This document shows, piece by piece, positions 29,499 to 37,734 of a DNA stretch of 64,000 nucleotides. The stretch comes from Bacillus sp. NEB1478 (lineage in GTDB: Bacteria; Bacillota; Bacilli; Bacillales; Fictibacillaceae): assembly GCF_031582965.1 (NCBI RefSeq), contig NZ_CP134049.1, positions 2,170,001-2,234,000 on the forward strand. Direction: 5' to 3'. The notes below the pieces were generated by a model, which worked only from the letters and a program-made list of their open reading frames with translations, was not told the DNA's origin and did not search any database. Each line of letters opens with the position of its first letter. Position 1 is the stretch's first letter. Both the position numbers and the translations under genes were made by a program.

Positions 29499-30659
29499 TT
29501 ACTTCACTAACGCGACGATTTTCTCTGCACCGTCAGCCATAGAATCTGCCGCTGTAATATTAAGTCCGGATTCTTTAAGGATCTTCTTACCAAGATCAAC
29601 GTTTGTACCTTCTAGACGAACAACTAAAGGCAGTTCAAGTCCAACCTGTTTTGTAGCTTCAACAACACCATTTGCAATGATGTCACATTTCATGATTCCA
29701 CCAAAGATGTTTACGAAAATCCCTTTAACATTTTTGTCAGAAAGAATGATTTTGAATGCTTCAGTTACCTTTTCAGTTGTAGCACCGCCCCCAACATCAA
29801 GGAAGTTCGCGGGATCTCCGCCGTAATGTTTAATGATGTCCATTGTTGCCATAGCAAGGCCAGCACCATTAACCATACAGCCGATATTTCCATCAAGTGA
29901 AATATAGCTTAGGTCGTATTTAGAAGCTTCAATTTCTTTTGCATCTTCTTCTTCCAAATCGCGGTATTCAACGATATCTTTGTGGCGATAAAGAGCATTG
30001 GAATCAAAGTTCATCTTAGCATCAAGTGCCATTACATTACCGTCACCTGTGACAACAAGCGGGTTGATTTCTGCGATTGAGCAATCTTTGTCAACGAACG
30101 CAGAATATAATCCCATCATGAACTTAACAGCTTTACCTACAAGTTCAGTCGGAATTTTAATGTTATAAGCAAGACGTCTTGCTTGGAATGCTTGAAGTCC
30201 GATAGCAGGGTCAATTACTTCTTTAAAGATCTTCTCAGGAGTTTCCTCTGCAACTTCTTCAATTTCAGTACCGCCTTCTTCAGATCCCATCATTACAACG
30301 CTGGAAGTGGCGCGGTCTAATACTAAACCGATGTAATATTCCTTTTTAATATCGCAGCCTTCTTCGATAAGTAAGCGCTTTACTTCTTTACCTTCTGGGC
30401 CTGTTTGATGTGTTACTAACACTTTTCCTAAAATTTCATTTGCGTATGTTCGCACTTCATCCAGATTCTTGGCTACTTTTACGCCGCCGGCTTTACCGCG
30501 GCCGCCAGCATGAATCTGTGCCTTCACTACTGATACAGCGCTCCCCAATTCTTTAGCAGCTTCTACAGCTTCTTCGACAGTAAATGCTACTTTTCCGTTA
30601 GGAACAGCCACACCATATTTTCTAAGTATCTCTTTACCTTGGTATTCGTGGATATTCAT
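29499..30659 (-). CDS. sucC: Succinyl-CoA ligase beta subunit SucC
   Basis: Nucleotide- and succinate-binding subunit. It has 386 residues with an N-terminal ATP-grasp domain ([32 protein letters not shown]) and a C-terminal CoA-ligase domain ([30 protein letters not shown]). Start ATG 30659 follows AGGAGG. A SigA-type promoter and an adjacent CodY-box-like sequence lie upstream. Confidence 0.98.
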   Translation of the reverse strand: MNIHEYQGKEILRKYGVAVPNGKVAFTVEEAVEAAKELGSAVSVVKAQIHAGGRGKAGGVKVAKNLDEVRTYANEILGKVLVTHQTGPEGKEVKRLLIEEGCDIKKEYYIGLVLDRATSSVVMMGSEEGGTEIEEVAEETPEKIFKEVIDPAIGLQAFQARRLAYNIKIPTELVGKAVKFMMGLYSAFVDKDCSIAEINPLVVTGDGNVMALDAKMNFDSNALYRHKDIVEYRDLEEEDAKEIEASKYDLSYISLDGNIGCMVNGAGLAMATMDIIKHYGGDPANFLDVGGGATTEKVTEAFKIILSDKNVKGIFVNIFGGIMKCDIIANGVVEATKQVGLELPLVVRLEGTNVDLGKKILKESGLNITAADSMADGAEKIVALVK

Positions 30660-30707
30660 TTACTCTCCATCCTCCTATCATGGTGAAAACTTAAAGTACC
30701 GTTATCC

Positions 30708-30736
30708 ATTGTATCGGACGAAGCGTCTTATGTCTA
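30708..30736 (-). promoter_or_regulatory. Candidate SigA promoter for sucCD
   Basis: TAGACA, a 17-base spacer and TACAAT lie 49 bases upstream of the sucC start, in the gap after the SASP-like gene's terminator. Confidence 0.65.
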
Positions 30737-30738
30737 CT

Positions 30739-30753
30739 ATTCTTCAGAAAATT
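30739..30753 (-). promoter_or_regulatory. CodY-box-like sequence next to the sucCD promoter
   Basis: The minus strand reads AATTTTCTGAAGAAT, two mismatches from the CodY consensus AATTTTCWGAAAATT. It ends two bases before the -35 box. Binding is inferred from the motif only. Confidence 0.45.
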
Positions 30754-30782
30754 GCAAGCGTATACAGTGATCACAGCTATAT

Positions 30783-30819
30783 AAAAAAACCAAAATCACA
30801 TTGCAGTGATTTTGGTTTA
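30783..30819 (-). terminator. Intrinsic terminator after the SASP-like gene
   Basis: Stem AACCAAAATCACTGCA with TGTGATTTTGGTT followed by seven T on the minus strand. It lies 43 bases downstream of the stop and isolates the gene from sucC. Confidence 0.88.
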
Positions 30820-30861
30820 CTTGCTTTTCTTCTTAGAAAATAAGGAAATCCAAATTTTCTT

Positions 30862-31020
30862 TCATTTGTTTTTGTCGTTTTTGTGTTTTTTAATTAGTTT
30901 AGGCGTTATCGCTTCTCTTTCAACTGCTGAGCGATATAAACCAAATTCTTCAGCCATTTCTTCCTTAAATGTGTTGACGAGTTGTTCGGATTGCTTTACA
31001 ACTAATTTGTTTCTAGGCAT
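30862..31020 (-). CDS. Divergent alpha/beta-type small acid-soluble spore protein-like protein
   Basis: A 52-residue basic protein from ATG 31020, preceded by AAAGGAG at good spacing. The N-terminal half (NKLVV, then NTFKEEMAEEFGL) resembles the alpha/beta SASP helix whose usual form is [25 protein letters not shown]. The C-terminal EAITPKLIKKH resembles GGEITKRLV. The intervening region is shortened and the glycines are lost. Alpha/beta SASPs coat spore DNA; whether this one does is inference. It lies between ylqH and sucC with its own terminator. A basic protein of unrelated function is the alternative. Confidence 0.65.
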   Translation of the reverse strand: MPRNKLVVKQSEQLVNTFKEEMAEEFGLYRSAVEREAITPKLIKKHKNDKNK

Positions 31021-31065
31021 ACTAAACACTCCTTTTACGTTAGCAATGCCCAAAACATACGACAA

Positions 31066-31341
31066 TTATGTTTTCTTCCCTGCTTCTTTATCAAGTTGAT
31101 ATATAAATGCAAAAAGTTCTGCCACTACTTCATATAATTCTTCAGGTATACTTTCTCCAATTTCTAGCTTCGAAAGTAAATGTACAAGTGATGGATCTTC
31201 CTGGATCGGAATATCATGACTGGATGCTGTGTCTACTATCTTTTCTGCAATCTCACCTCTGCCTTTTGCAATAACTACAGGTGCCCTTGCTTCCTTCCCA
31301 TTGTATGTAAGTGCAATCGCTTCTTTTTGATTGTTATTCAT
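31066..31341 (-). CDS. ylqH: YlqH, stand-alone FlhB C-terminal-domain paralogue
   Basis: A 91-residue cytoplasmic protein homologous to the FlhB C-terminal domain: ALTYNGKEARAPVVIAKGRG matches the FlhB stretch after NPTH. The second half (IGESIPEELYEVVAELFAFIYQL) matches its C-terminus. The NPTH cleavage motif itself is absent. The ATG forms an ATGA overlap with the downstream-frame stop of ylqG, a FliK-like gene. This mirrors the FliK-FlhB pair of the flagellar operon. The function is unknown. Confidence 0.9.
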   Translation of the reverse strand: MNNNQKEAIALTYNGKEARAPVVIAKGRGEIAEKIVDTASSHDIPIQEDPSLVHLLSKLEIGESIPEELYEVVAELFAFIYQLDKEAGKKT

Positions 31342-32812
31342 ACTCGTAAATCCATCCCTTTATACGATAGTACGGGTTCTACTGGTTTTATTTCTTGAAT
31401 TGATTTCTCAACAAAGCTTATTGACGAGAGAGTATACTTCATTTTATTCAAACTTGTTTTTAACATAGGCAATAAATTACCAGACATTTTTTCTAAAGAA
31501 GGGTAATTTGAATATACTTTTATAGATAAGATTTTATTTTGAATGTGTACATCAACAGCCACTTCTTTATGTGCTCCATTTCAAGCCAAAACAGCATTCT
31601 GCAATGTTCTGGATCTAACGATTCTCCATTTGCCTGTTTGCCTTCCCAGCGAATTATCATTTCTTTAGGCTGAATCTCTGTTTGAAATGGAATTTGTAAA
31701 ATAAATTGCTGCATGCCATCATTAGAAGGTAAATTCTGAATTTGCTGATTCGTAATCCTGCTTATTGCATGATCTATACTTTGCTTAACTGAATCCGTAA
31801 GTTTAAGCTGTTCTGCATTTTGATGCAAGAACAAAAGCTGGGATTTTAATGTTTCTGTATGTTTTAATTGTTCAGGATTTAAAAACAACGTTCTTTCATG
31901 AAGCAAACCTGAATTTTTCAGCCATTTTTCAGCAGCTTGCAAAAACATTTCTGAAGCAGGGTGCCGGCCAGATTTTTCTTGGACAGCCGATTGAACCACA
32001 AGCTCTGAAGCAGAGACTTGTGGTTGAACATGCGTCAAATTTCTTACTGACTTTACAGACATAACATCAGCATCTTCAATTCCATTTCCCAAAGATTTAT
32101 TAGACATGTTCTGTACTGTATTCATAATTTCTTGAGTTTTATTGCTTGCAGCACTCTTATCGTTAAGTTTGTCAGCATTTCTTTGCAAGCCAAATAGACT
32201 TTCCAGGAGATTTATCGTTTTCTCTACATGCACGCTTTTATGCGCTACAGCAAGTAATGAATCGAACAATGGTTTCATATCCATCTTTTCATTGTGCTGA
32301 TTAATAGACGATATAATAGTCTTTATATTTGAAGGTGATGCTTGTAATTGCAGTCTAAGCATTTGTTGAATAACCAGTTTCTTCTCATTAAATGGCAATC
32401 CTGCAGTTTGCTGTAAAATATCTGCAATTAGCTTTATATTTTCTTTTGTTAAAGGTAATTTTTCTGCTATCGCATAGTCTACTGCCTTTATTTCGTTTTT
32501 TTGAACAGGCATTTTGAGCTTTTGCAGGATTTGTTCAGGGGCGGATCGGACAGGATCTGCATCTACTTTTTTTAAAATGATTGTTTGATTATCTGAATGG
32601 TACATGACCTCAAACAAATAACGTTCTCCCTTACTTAAAGGTGCGTCAAGCTTTGCGTGGATGGTAAGTCCCTCATATAAAATTTTGGCTGACTGATCAG
32701 GAAAGATCTCCAAAATTTTCGCCATTAACAACTGATTAGGTTTCAGTGATAGTATGGCTTCCTGTATTTTTGATGCGGGCAATTGCTGATTTACAGAATT
32801 TACTTGCAGCAC
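31338..32812 (-). pseudogene. ylqG: FliK-like YlqG, interrupted by a one-base frameshift
   Basis: FliK-like protein encoded by two frames. The upstream frame runs from GTG 32812 (ribosome-binding site GGGAGTGA, one base after the rnhB stop) through about 415 codons. Near 31566 the FliK-type C-terminal motif LFWLEMEHIKK passes into a short non-homologous tail ending at 31520. In another frame the expected continuation VAVDVHIQNKILSIKVYSNY begins at 31562 and runs to 31338. Its stop overlaps the ylqH start (ATGA). One A inserted in the run of three A at 31566-31568 restores a single ~490-residue protein. This is either a real mutation or a sequencing error. Confidence 0.85.
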
Positions 32813-32813
32813 T

Positions 32814-33599
32814 TTATTCACTCCCGGTGATTTGAATAAATTCTCCAACTGGGTTAAATGATTTACGATGAACGTCTGTAGCACCAAATTCCCTTAAGGC
32901 ATCAATATGTTCTTTAGTACCATATCCCATGTTTGTCTTAAAGCCATACTGCGGATATACTTCGTCTAGATCTTTCATGTAGCTATCTCTTGTTACTTTT
33001 GCAACGATGGATGCTGCAGCAATGGAAATGCTTTTTTCATCCCCTTTAATAATTTTCATTTGATCGATATTCAAAGGAACTTCCATCGCATCGATCAATA
33101 ATTGATCAGGCTCAACTTCTAATTTACAAACCGCTTCTGTCATGGCGAGTTTAGATGCTTGATAAATATTGATTTCATCGATTTGGATTGGTTCAATTAA
33201 ACAAATACTGTAACTTATAGCATTAGCTATAATCGATTCAAATAATGTTTTTCGTTTTTTTTCGGACAGTTTTTTTGAATCATTTATTCCTTCTAAAGTA
33301 AATCCTTCTGGCAATATTACTGCAGCAGCAACTACCGGTCCCGCCAACGGCCCCCTGCCCACTTCATCTACCCCTGCAATTCGTTTCTTTCCATTTTTAT
33401 AACATTGCTTTTCAAAGCAACTAATCTTTTCTAGTCTTTCTTGCTCTTCTTCATATAAATGGATTCGCTTTTTATATACTTCAACCAATCTTTTTACACC
33501 TTGCCGCTCATCTGTCGAGAGTTGTTTGAGCAAATGTGGCAAGTCCTTAATTGAACACGACTTTAACGCTGAATCCCACTCTTTAATTGAAAGCTTCAT
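32814..33599 (-). CDS. rnhB: Ribonuclease HII
   Basis: Cleaves the RNA strand of RNA-DNA hybrids and starts ribonucleotide excision. From ATG 33599 it has 261 residues (GTG 33608 is the alternative). An N-terminal extension of ~70 residues typical of Bacillus RnhB precedes the catalytic core. Active-site carboxylates are visible in IAGVDEVGRGPLAGPV (Asp, Glu), LLIDAM (Asp) and the later conserved region KVTRDSYM. It lies between rbgA and ylqG. Confidence 0.96.
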   Translation of the reverse strand: MKLSIKEWDSALKSCSIKDLPHLLKQLSTDERQGVKRLVEVYKKRIHLYEEEQERLEKISCFEKQCYKNGKKRIAGVDEVGRGPLAGPVVAAAVILPEGFTLEGINDSKKLSEKKRKTLFESIIANAISYSICLIEPIQIDEINIYQASKLAMTEAVCKLEVEPDQLLIDAMEVPLNIDQMKIIKGDEKSISIAAASIVAKVTRDSYMKDLDEVYPQYGFKTNMGYGTKEHIDALREFGATDVHRKSFNPVGEFIQITGSE

Positions 33600-33754
33600 T
33601 TTCCCCACGCTCTTTATATGTATTTTATATATCGTACAAATAAGAAAAGTATTAAGATAGACTTCAAATTCTAATTTGTATTTTATCGAATAACTACTTT
33701 CACAATTACAGCTACATTAAGTATAGGCTATTTTCTAACAGGGCTATCGTATAA

Positions 33755-33786
33755 AGAAAAAAGACACTTAAAAATCAAGCGCCTTT
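33755..33786 (-). terminator. Probable intrinsic terminator downstream of rbgA
   Basis: Imperfect stem with G-T pairs (AAGGCGCTT / AAGTGTCTT) and a run of six T on the minus strand, ten bases after the rbgA stop. Confidence 0.65.
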
Positions 33787-33795
33787 TCCTTCAAA

Positions 33796-34641
33796 TTATG
33801 GTGTTTCATATGATAATCGGCCAAGCTTTTCTGCTCTTAAATCGCGAAGTACGATTTCGGCTGTCTTTTCAAGGTCGACTTCTCCACCGCTCATAATACA
33901 TCCTCTTTTTTTGCCGATTTCTTCAAAAAGTTTAAGCGGATCATCAGGCAAATTAGAAAGTTTATAACGGTCAATTATACGTTCTTGATAGTGATCATTT
34001 AAATATTTCACAGCAAACAATACGACCTCTGTAAAATCAAATAACGTTTCTTTTATAGCTCCAGTTACAGCAAGTTTCAAACCAATAGATTCATCCTCGA
34101 ATTTCGGCCACAATATTCCTGGGGTGTCCAATAACTCTAAGGTTTTCCCTGCTTTTATCCATTGCTGCTTTTTTGTTACACCTGGCTTATCCCCCGTAAC
34201 AGCTATGTTTTTACCTGCCATTCTGTTTATGATTGTAGATTTTCCTACGTTGGGTATACCTACAATCAATGCCCGAACTGCCCGTGTTTTAACTATTCCC
34301 TTTGCTCTCATCTTATCAAATTTTTCTTTAACAAGTTCATGAGCAACCGGCTCAATCTTCTTAATGCCTTTTCCGTCTTGTGAGTTAATAGCTAATGACG
34401 GTATTCCTTTTTCTGAAAAATAAGACTGCCAAAGTGATGTAACTTTAGGGTCAGCTAAGTCAGCCTTATTTAGCAATACTATACGGGGTTTTCCTGCCAA
34501 TATTTCATCAATCATCGGATTGCGTGAAGCCAACGGAATTCTTGCATCCACTAGTTCAAATACAACGTCGATCATTTTCAGTTTTTCAGTTATTTCTCTG
34601 CGGGCTTTTGCCATATGGCCCGGAAACCATTGAATGGTCAT
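33796..34641 (-). CDS. rbgA: 50S assembly GTPase RbgA (YlqF)
   Basis: Circularly permuted GTPase required for late 50S maturation. In its 281 residues the G4 motif VLLNKADL comes first (about 55-62), then the P-loop [16 protein letters not shown] near 128 and the G3 motif DTPG. The N-terminus [15 protein letters not shown] is diagnostic. It follows lepB closely in a ribosome/secretion cluster. Confidence 0.97.
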   Translation of the reverse strand: MTIQWFPGHMAKARREITEKLKMIDVVFELVDARIPLASRNPMIDEILAGKPRIVLLNKADLADPKVTSLWQSYFSEKGIPSLAINSQDGKGIKKIEPVAHELVKEKFDKMRAKGIVKTRAVRALIVGIPNVGKSTIINRMAGKNIAVTGDKPGVTKKQQWIKAGKTLELLDTPGILWPKFEDESIGLKLAVTGAIKETLFDFTEVVLFAVKYLNDHYQERIIDRYKLSNLPDDPLKLFEEIGKKRGCIMSGGEVDLEKTAEIVLRDLRAEKLGRLSYETP

Positions 34642-34651
34642 TTATTTCACC

Positions 34652-35203
34652 CTACTTTACAAATCCAATATCTGATAATGGCCAAAAACGGAACGAAGCT
34701 TTACCTAATAGTAAATCTTTATCGATCGTGCCAATGTTTCTGCTGTCACTCGAATTACGGCGATTATCTCCTAAAACAAACAATTGCCCCTTCGGAACTT
34801 TCTGTTTGCCTGTTAATTCATATAATGTAAAATCATAAGTCAGGTTGCCGTCTTTTGTTTTTGCTTTATACGGTTTTAAGTATTCTTCTTTCACTTCTTT
34901 ACCATTCACATAAAGCTTATCGTCTTTATACTCGATCTCATCGCCTGGTAAACCAATCACACGTTTTATGTAATCTTTTTCTTCTGTAGCATGGAAAACA
35001 ACAATATCAAATCTTTTTGGTTCACCAATCATATATCCGATCTTACTGACAATAAGACGATCTCCATCGTGCAGAGTAGGCATCATAGATTGTCCATCTA
35101 CGACTACTGGTGCGAACAGGAAAAACCTGATAATCCCTGCTAATAATAATGCTGCTGCTAATGCTTTGACCCATTCCAATGTTTCATTTTTTTTACGTAC
35201 CAT
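34652..35203 (-). CDS. lepB: Type I signal peptidase
   Basis: Membrane protease that removes signal peptides from exported proteins. It has 183 residues with one N-terminal transmembrane segment (about 11-32). The catalytic Ser39 is in DGQSMMPTL and Lys80 in DYIKRVIGLPGDEI; GDNRRNSSDSR is the conserved box E. The single transmembrane segment is the Sip type. It lies between rplS and rbgA, a place where B. subtilis has no signal peptidase as I recall. Confidence 0.96.
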   Translation of the reverse strand: MVRKKNETLEWVKALAAALLLAGIIRFFLFAPVVVDGQSMMPTLHDGDRLIVSKIGYMIGEPKRFDIVVFHATEEKDYIKRVIGLPGDEIEYKDDKLYVNGKEVKEEYLKPYKAKTKDGNLTYDFTLYELTGKQKVPKGQLFVLGDNRRNSSDSRNIGTIDKDLLLGKASFRFWPLSDIGFVK

Positions 35204-35247
35204 ATTAAATCCTCACCATCTTTAGAAATTACCTACTTATAATATGG

Positions 35248-35279
35248 AAAAAGGAGCTTGAATAGTCAAGCTCCTTTCG
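35248..35279 (-). terminator. Intrinsic terminator downstream of rplS
   Basis: Stem AAAGGAGCTTGA with TCAAGCTCCTTT followed by T residues on the minus strand, directly after the rplS stop. Confidence 0.88.
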
Positions 35280-35286
35280 AGAATTA

Positions 35287-35631
35287 TTAGCGAATTTCTT
35301 TGATACGAGCTGCTTTACCACGAAGTGCACGAAGATAGTATAGCTTCGCACGGCGAACTTTACCGCGGCGTACAACTTCAAGGTTCGCAATCTTTGGTGA
35401 ATGTACTGGGAACGCACGCTCCACACCAACACCGTAAGAAATTTTACGAACAGTAAACGTTTCAGAAATCCCAGATCCACGCTTTTTAATAACAACGCCT
35501 TCAAAAAGCTGGATACGCTCACGAGTACCCTCGATTACTTTCACGTGTACACGAACAGTGTCACCTGAACGGAATTTAGGTAAATCTGTTTTTAATTGAT
35601 CTTTTGCTAAATCTGCAATAAGCTGTTGCAT
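35287..35631 (-). CDS. rplS: Ribosomal protein L19
   Basis: Large-subunit protein at the 30S-50S interface; 114 residues, the usual length. [16 protein letters not shown] and [16 protein letters not shown] are invariant L19 motifs. GGGAGG precedes the start. An upstream leader and a promoter overlapping the end of trmD suggest separate transcription, and a terminator follows. Confidence 0.98.
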   Translation of the reverse strand: MQQLIADLAKDQLKTDLPKFRSGDTVRVHVKVIEGTRERIQLFEGVVIKKRGSGISETFTVRKISYGVGVERAFPVHSPKIANLEVVRRGKVRRAKLYYLRALRGKAARIKEIR

Positions 35632-35639
35632 AGTTTATT

Positions 35640-35714
35640 GCCTCCCTTCCCAAAGATGTTCTTGCACTTTATACGAGGCAGCGGAACACCGGATTAAACG
35701 GGCATAAGCCACAA
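35640..35714 (-). ncRNA. Probable L19 leader (autoregulatory ribosomal protein leader)
   Basis: The rplS 5' leader contains GTGGCTTATGCCCGTTTAAT, then CCGGTGTTCCGCTGCCTC, and AAAGTGCAAGAACATCTTTG before the ribosome-binding site. It resembles, from memory, the L19 leader known upstream of rplS in low-GC Gram-positives. A covariance-model search would be decisive. Confidence 0.6.
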
Positions 35715-35719
35715 ATAAT

Positions 35720-35749
35720 ATAATACCACATTAAACAATTGCCTATCAA
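35720..35749 (-). promoter_or_regulatory. Candidate SigA promoter for rplS
   Basis: TTGATA, an 18-base spacer and TATTAT overlap the last codons of trmD, about 90 bases upstream of rplS. Confidence 0.6.
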
Positions 35750-36492
35750 GTTGTTTTCGTATTATTTTGCTTTATTTCTTCTAGCCACTTTTCTTCTAAT
35801 ACAGAAAGATTCATCTTTTCTAATAAATCAGGTCTTCTAACATACGTTCTTCTTAATGATTCTTTCTTTCTCCACTCTTCAATATGTTTATGATTCCCTG
35901 ACATGAGTACTTCCGGAACCTTCATTCCTCTGAATTCAGCAGGTCTTGTGTAATGGGGGTGTTCTAACAGACCAGTAGTAAATGAATCTTGCAGATGGGA
36001 TTCTTCCTTTCCTAAGACACCAGGAAGTAGTCTAGTTACAGCATCGATGACAACCATTGCTCCAAGTTCCCCGCCTGTTAAAATATAATCACCAATCGAT
36101 ATCTCATCTGTCACTAGGAATTCCCGAACACGCTCGTCGTATCCCTCATAATGGCCGCAAAGAAAGATTAAATGATCTTCTTTAGAAAATTCTTCAGCTT
36201 TTTGCTGATTGAATCGTTCCCCTTGAGGACAAAGGAGTACAATCCTAGGCTTTGACGAATTACCTGCCTTCAAAGATTCTACAGCATCAAACAGCGGTTG
36301 AGGCGTCAATACCATCCCTGCTCCGCCGCCATATGGGTAGTCATCTACATTGCGATGCTTATTCGTGGAAAATTCTCTGAAATCCAAAACTCGAAATTCT
36401 ACAGCTTGCTTTTCTTGTGCTTTCTTCAGAATAGATTGGCCAAATACACCAGAAAACATATCAGGAAACAAACTTAAGACATCGATCTTCAT
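35746..36492 (-). CDS. trmD: tRNA (guanine-37-N1)-methyltransferase TrmD
   Basis: SPOUT methyltransferase making m1G37, which prevents frameshifting. It has 248 residues. The trefoil-knot region [15 protein letters not shown] and [20 protein letters not shown] is intact, with YTRPAEFRG downstream. The start shares one base with the rimM stop (TAATG). Confidence 0.98.
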   Translation of the reverse strand: MKIDVLSLFPDMFSGVFGQSILKKAQEKQAVEFRVLDFREFSTNKHRNVDDYPYGGGAGMVLTPQPLFDAVESLKAGNSSKPRIVLLCPQGERFNQQKAEEFSKEDHLIFLCGHYEGYDERVREFLVTDEISIGDYILTGGELGAMVVIDAVTRLLPGVLGKEESHLQDSFTTGLLEHPHYTRPAEFRGMKVPEVLMSGNHKHIEEWRKKESLRRTYVRRPDLLEKMNLSVLEEKWLEEIKQNNTKTT

Positions 36493-37007
36493 TAAAATAA
36501 ACCTTCTAGAGGCTCAATGATTATTTTTTTATTTTCAATATCAACAGTTTTTACTACAGGTGGGATGTAAGGGATCAGAATATCAGAACCAAATCCTTTC
36601 CGTTTAACGATCCATACATCATTAGCTCCAGGTGATAAAATTTCTTTCACTTTGCCAAGTTCTTCACCTTCTGCTGTAAAAACTGAACAGCCTATAATGT
36701 CACGATAAAAGAATTCACCTTCATCTAGTGAAACCGCTTGGTCTTTTGACGCTTTTAAAAGGAGACCTTTAAATGGTTCTACTTGATTAATGTTCTTAAA
36801 TTCTTCAAATGTTAAAAGGTCAAATTGTTTATGTTTACGATGAGCTTCAATCGTTACAGGAGTGAGATCACCTGTTTCCTTTTCGATATATAATGTGTTT
36901 CCAATTTTATACCGTTCTTCTGGAAAATCCGTTCTCGAGATAACACGCACTTCTCCTCTAATTCCATGTGTATTTACAATTTTCCCAACATTAAGCCATT
37001 TGTCCAT
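36492..37007 (-). CDS. rimM: 16S rRNA processing protein RimM
   Basis: Ribosome maturation factor acting on the 30S head. Its 171 residues contain an N-terminal RimM domain ([16 protein letters not shown]) and a C-terminal PRC barrel ([20 protein letters not shown]). It lies between khpA and trmD. The ylqD gene found here in B. subtilis is absent; only 123 bases separate it from khpA. Confidence 0.97.
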   Translation of the reverse strand: MDKWLNVGKIVNTHGIRGEVRVISRTDFPEERYKIGNTLYIEKETGDLTPVTIEAHRKHKQFDLLTFEEFKNINQVEPFKGLLLKASKDQAVSLDEGEFFYRDIIGCSVFTAEGEELGKVKEILSPGANDVWIVKRKGFGSDILIPYIPPVVKTVDIENKKIIIEPLEGLF

Positions 37008-37100
37008 ATCTATACCTGCCCTTATATGTAATCACTCGAAAAAAAATCTCATAAACTAAATTTTAGCATAATCCAGTGTATGTATACTTTATAAATAAGA

Positions 37101-37131
37101 AAAAAAGGAAGAGGTTTCCCCCATCCTTTTT
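37101..37131 (-). terminator. Possible terminator downstream of khpA
   Basis: Imperfect hairpin (AAAAGGA / TCCTTTT with a G-rich/C-rich inner stem) followed by T residues on the minus strand immediately after the khpA stop. Confidence 0.55.
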
Positions 37132-37358
37132 TATACGATTTCGATTGAAATCCTTTTATTTTGGTTCGTACCTGCGGCGTTAACAACAGTACGAATCGCT
37201 TTAGCCACTCTTCCTTGCTTACCGATCACTTTCCCCATATCGGTTTGATGAACACTTAACTGATAAACAAGGCGATGACCTTCTTTTACTTCATTGACGC
37301 TGACTTCCTCTGGATGATCAACTAGAGCCTTAACAATCGCTTCGATTAACTCTGTCAT
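37131..37358 (-). CDS. khpA: KH-domain RNA-binding protein KhpA (YlqC)
   Basis: Small RNA-binding protein; the KhpA/KhpB pair binds many transcripts and influences cell elongation in Firmicutes. It has 75 residues from ATG 37358, seven bases after GAGGGG. It consists almost entirely of one KH domain with the GxxG loop in MGKVIGKQGRVAKAI. It directly follows rpsP. Confidence 0.94.
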   Translation of the reverse strand: MTELIEAIVKALVDHPEEVSVNEVKEGHRLVYQLSVHQTDMGKVIGKQGRVAKAIRTVVNAAGTNQNKRISIEIV

Positions 37359-37379
37359 CACAGTACCCCTCAGTCACAA

Positions 37380-37652
37380 TTATTTTTGGTTTTTAGCGTT
37401 GTGGAATTTCTCCATAAGACCAGCTTTTGAGAATAGGTTACGAACCGTGTCAGATGGTTTTGCACCATTTGTCATCCACTCAAGAGCTTTTTCTTCATTG
37501 ATCTTAACTTCAGCTGGGTTAGCAACTGGGTTGTAAGTTCCGATTTCTTCAATGAAACGTCCATCACGAGGAGAACGAGAATCTGCTACTACTACACGAT
37601 AAAAAGGAGCTTTCTTAGCACCCATGCGTTTTAAACGAATTTTTACTGCCAT
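37380..37652 (-). CDS. rpsP: Ribosomal protein S16
   Basis: Small-subunit protein; 90 residues from ATG 37652 after [26 protein letters not shown] is the invariant S16 N-terminus. A longer in-frame extension upstream overlaps the ffh end and is not protein-like, so it is excluded. A SigA-type promoter lies 40-68 bases upstream. Confidence 0.98.
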   Translation of the reverse strand: MAVKIRLKRMGAKKAPFYRVVVADSRSPRDGRFIEEIGTYNPVANPAEVKINEEKALEWMTNGAKPSDTVRNLFSKAGLMEKFHNAKNQK

Positions 37653-37691
37653 TATAACTTGCACCTCCGAAAATAGTTCACACAAAATAAT

Positions 37692-37720
37692 ATAATAGTA
37701 TAAATTGACAGGTTTGTAAA
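37692..37720 (-). promoter_or_regulatory. Candidate SigA promoter for rpsP
   Basis: TTTACA, a 17-base spacer and TATTAT lie in the 82-base gap between ffh and rpsP, giving this ribosomal group its own promoter in addition to read-through. Confidence 0.62.
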
Positions 37721-37734
37721 CCTGAAAATTCAGT

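Noticed and set aside
31554..31580. Programmed -1 frameshifting in ylqG
   Set aside because: A AAG AAG does not permit good A-site re-pairing, and no downstream pseudoknot was evident; a simple one-base deletion explains the data better.
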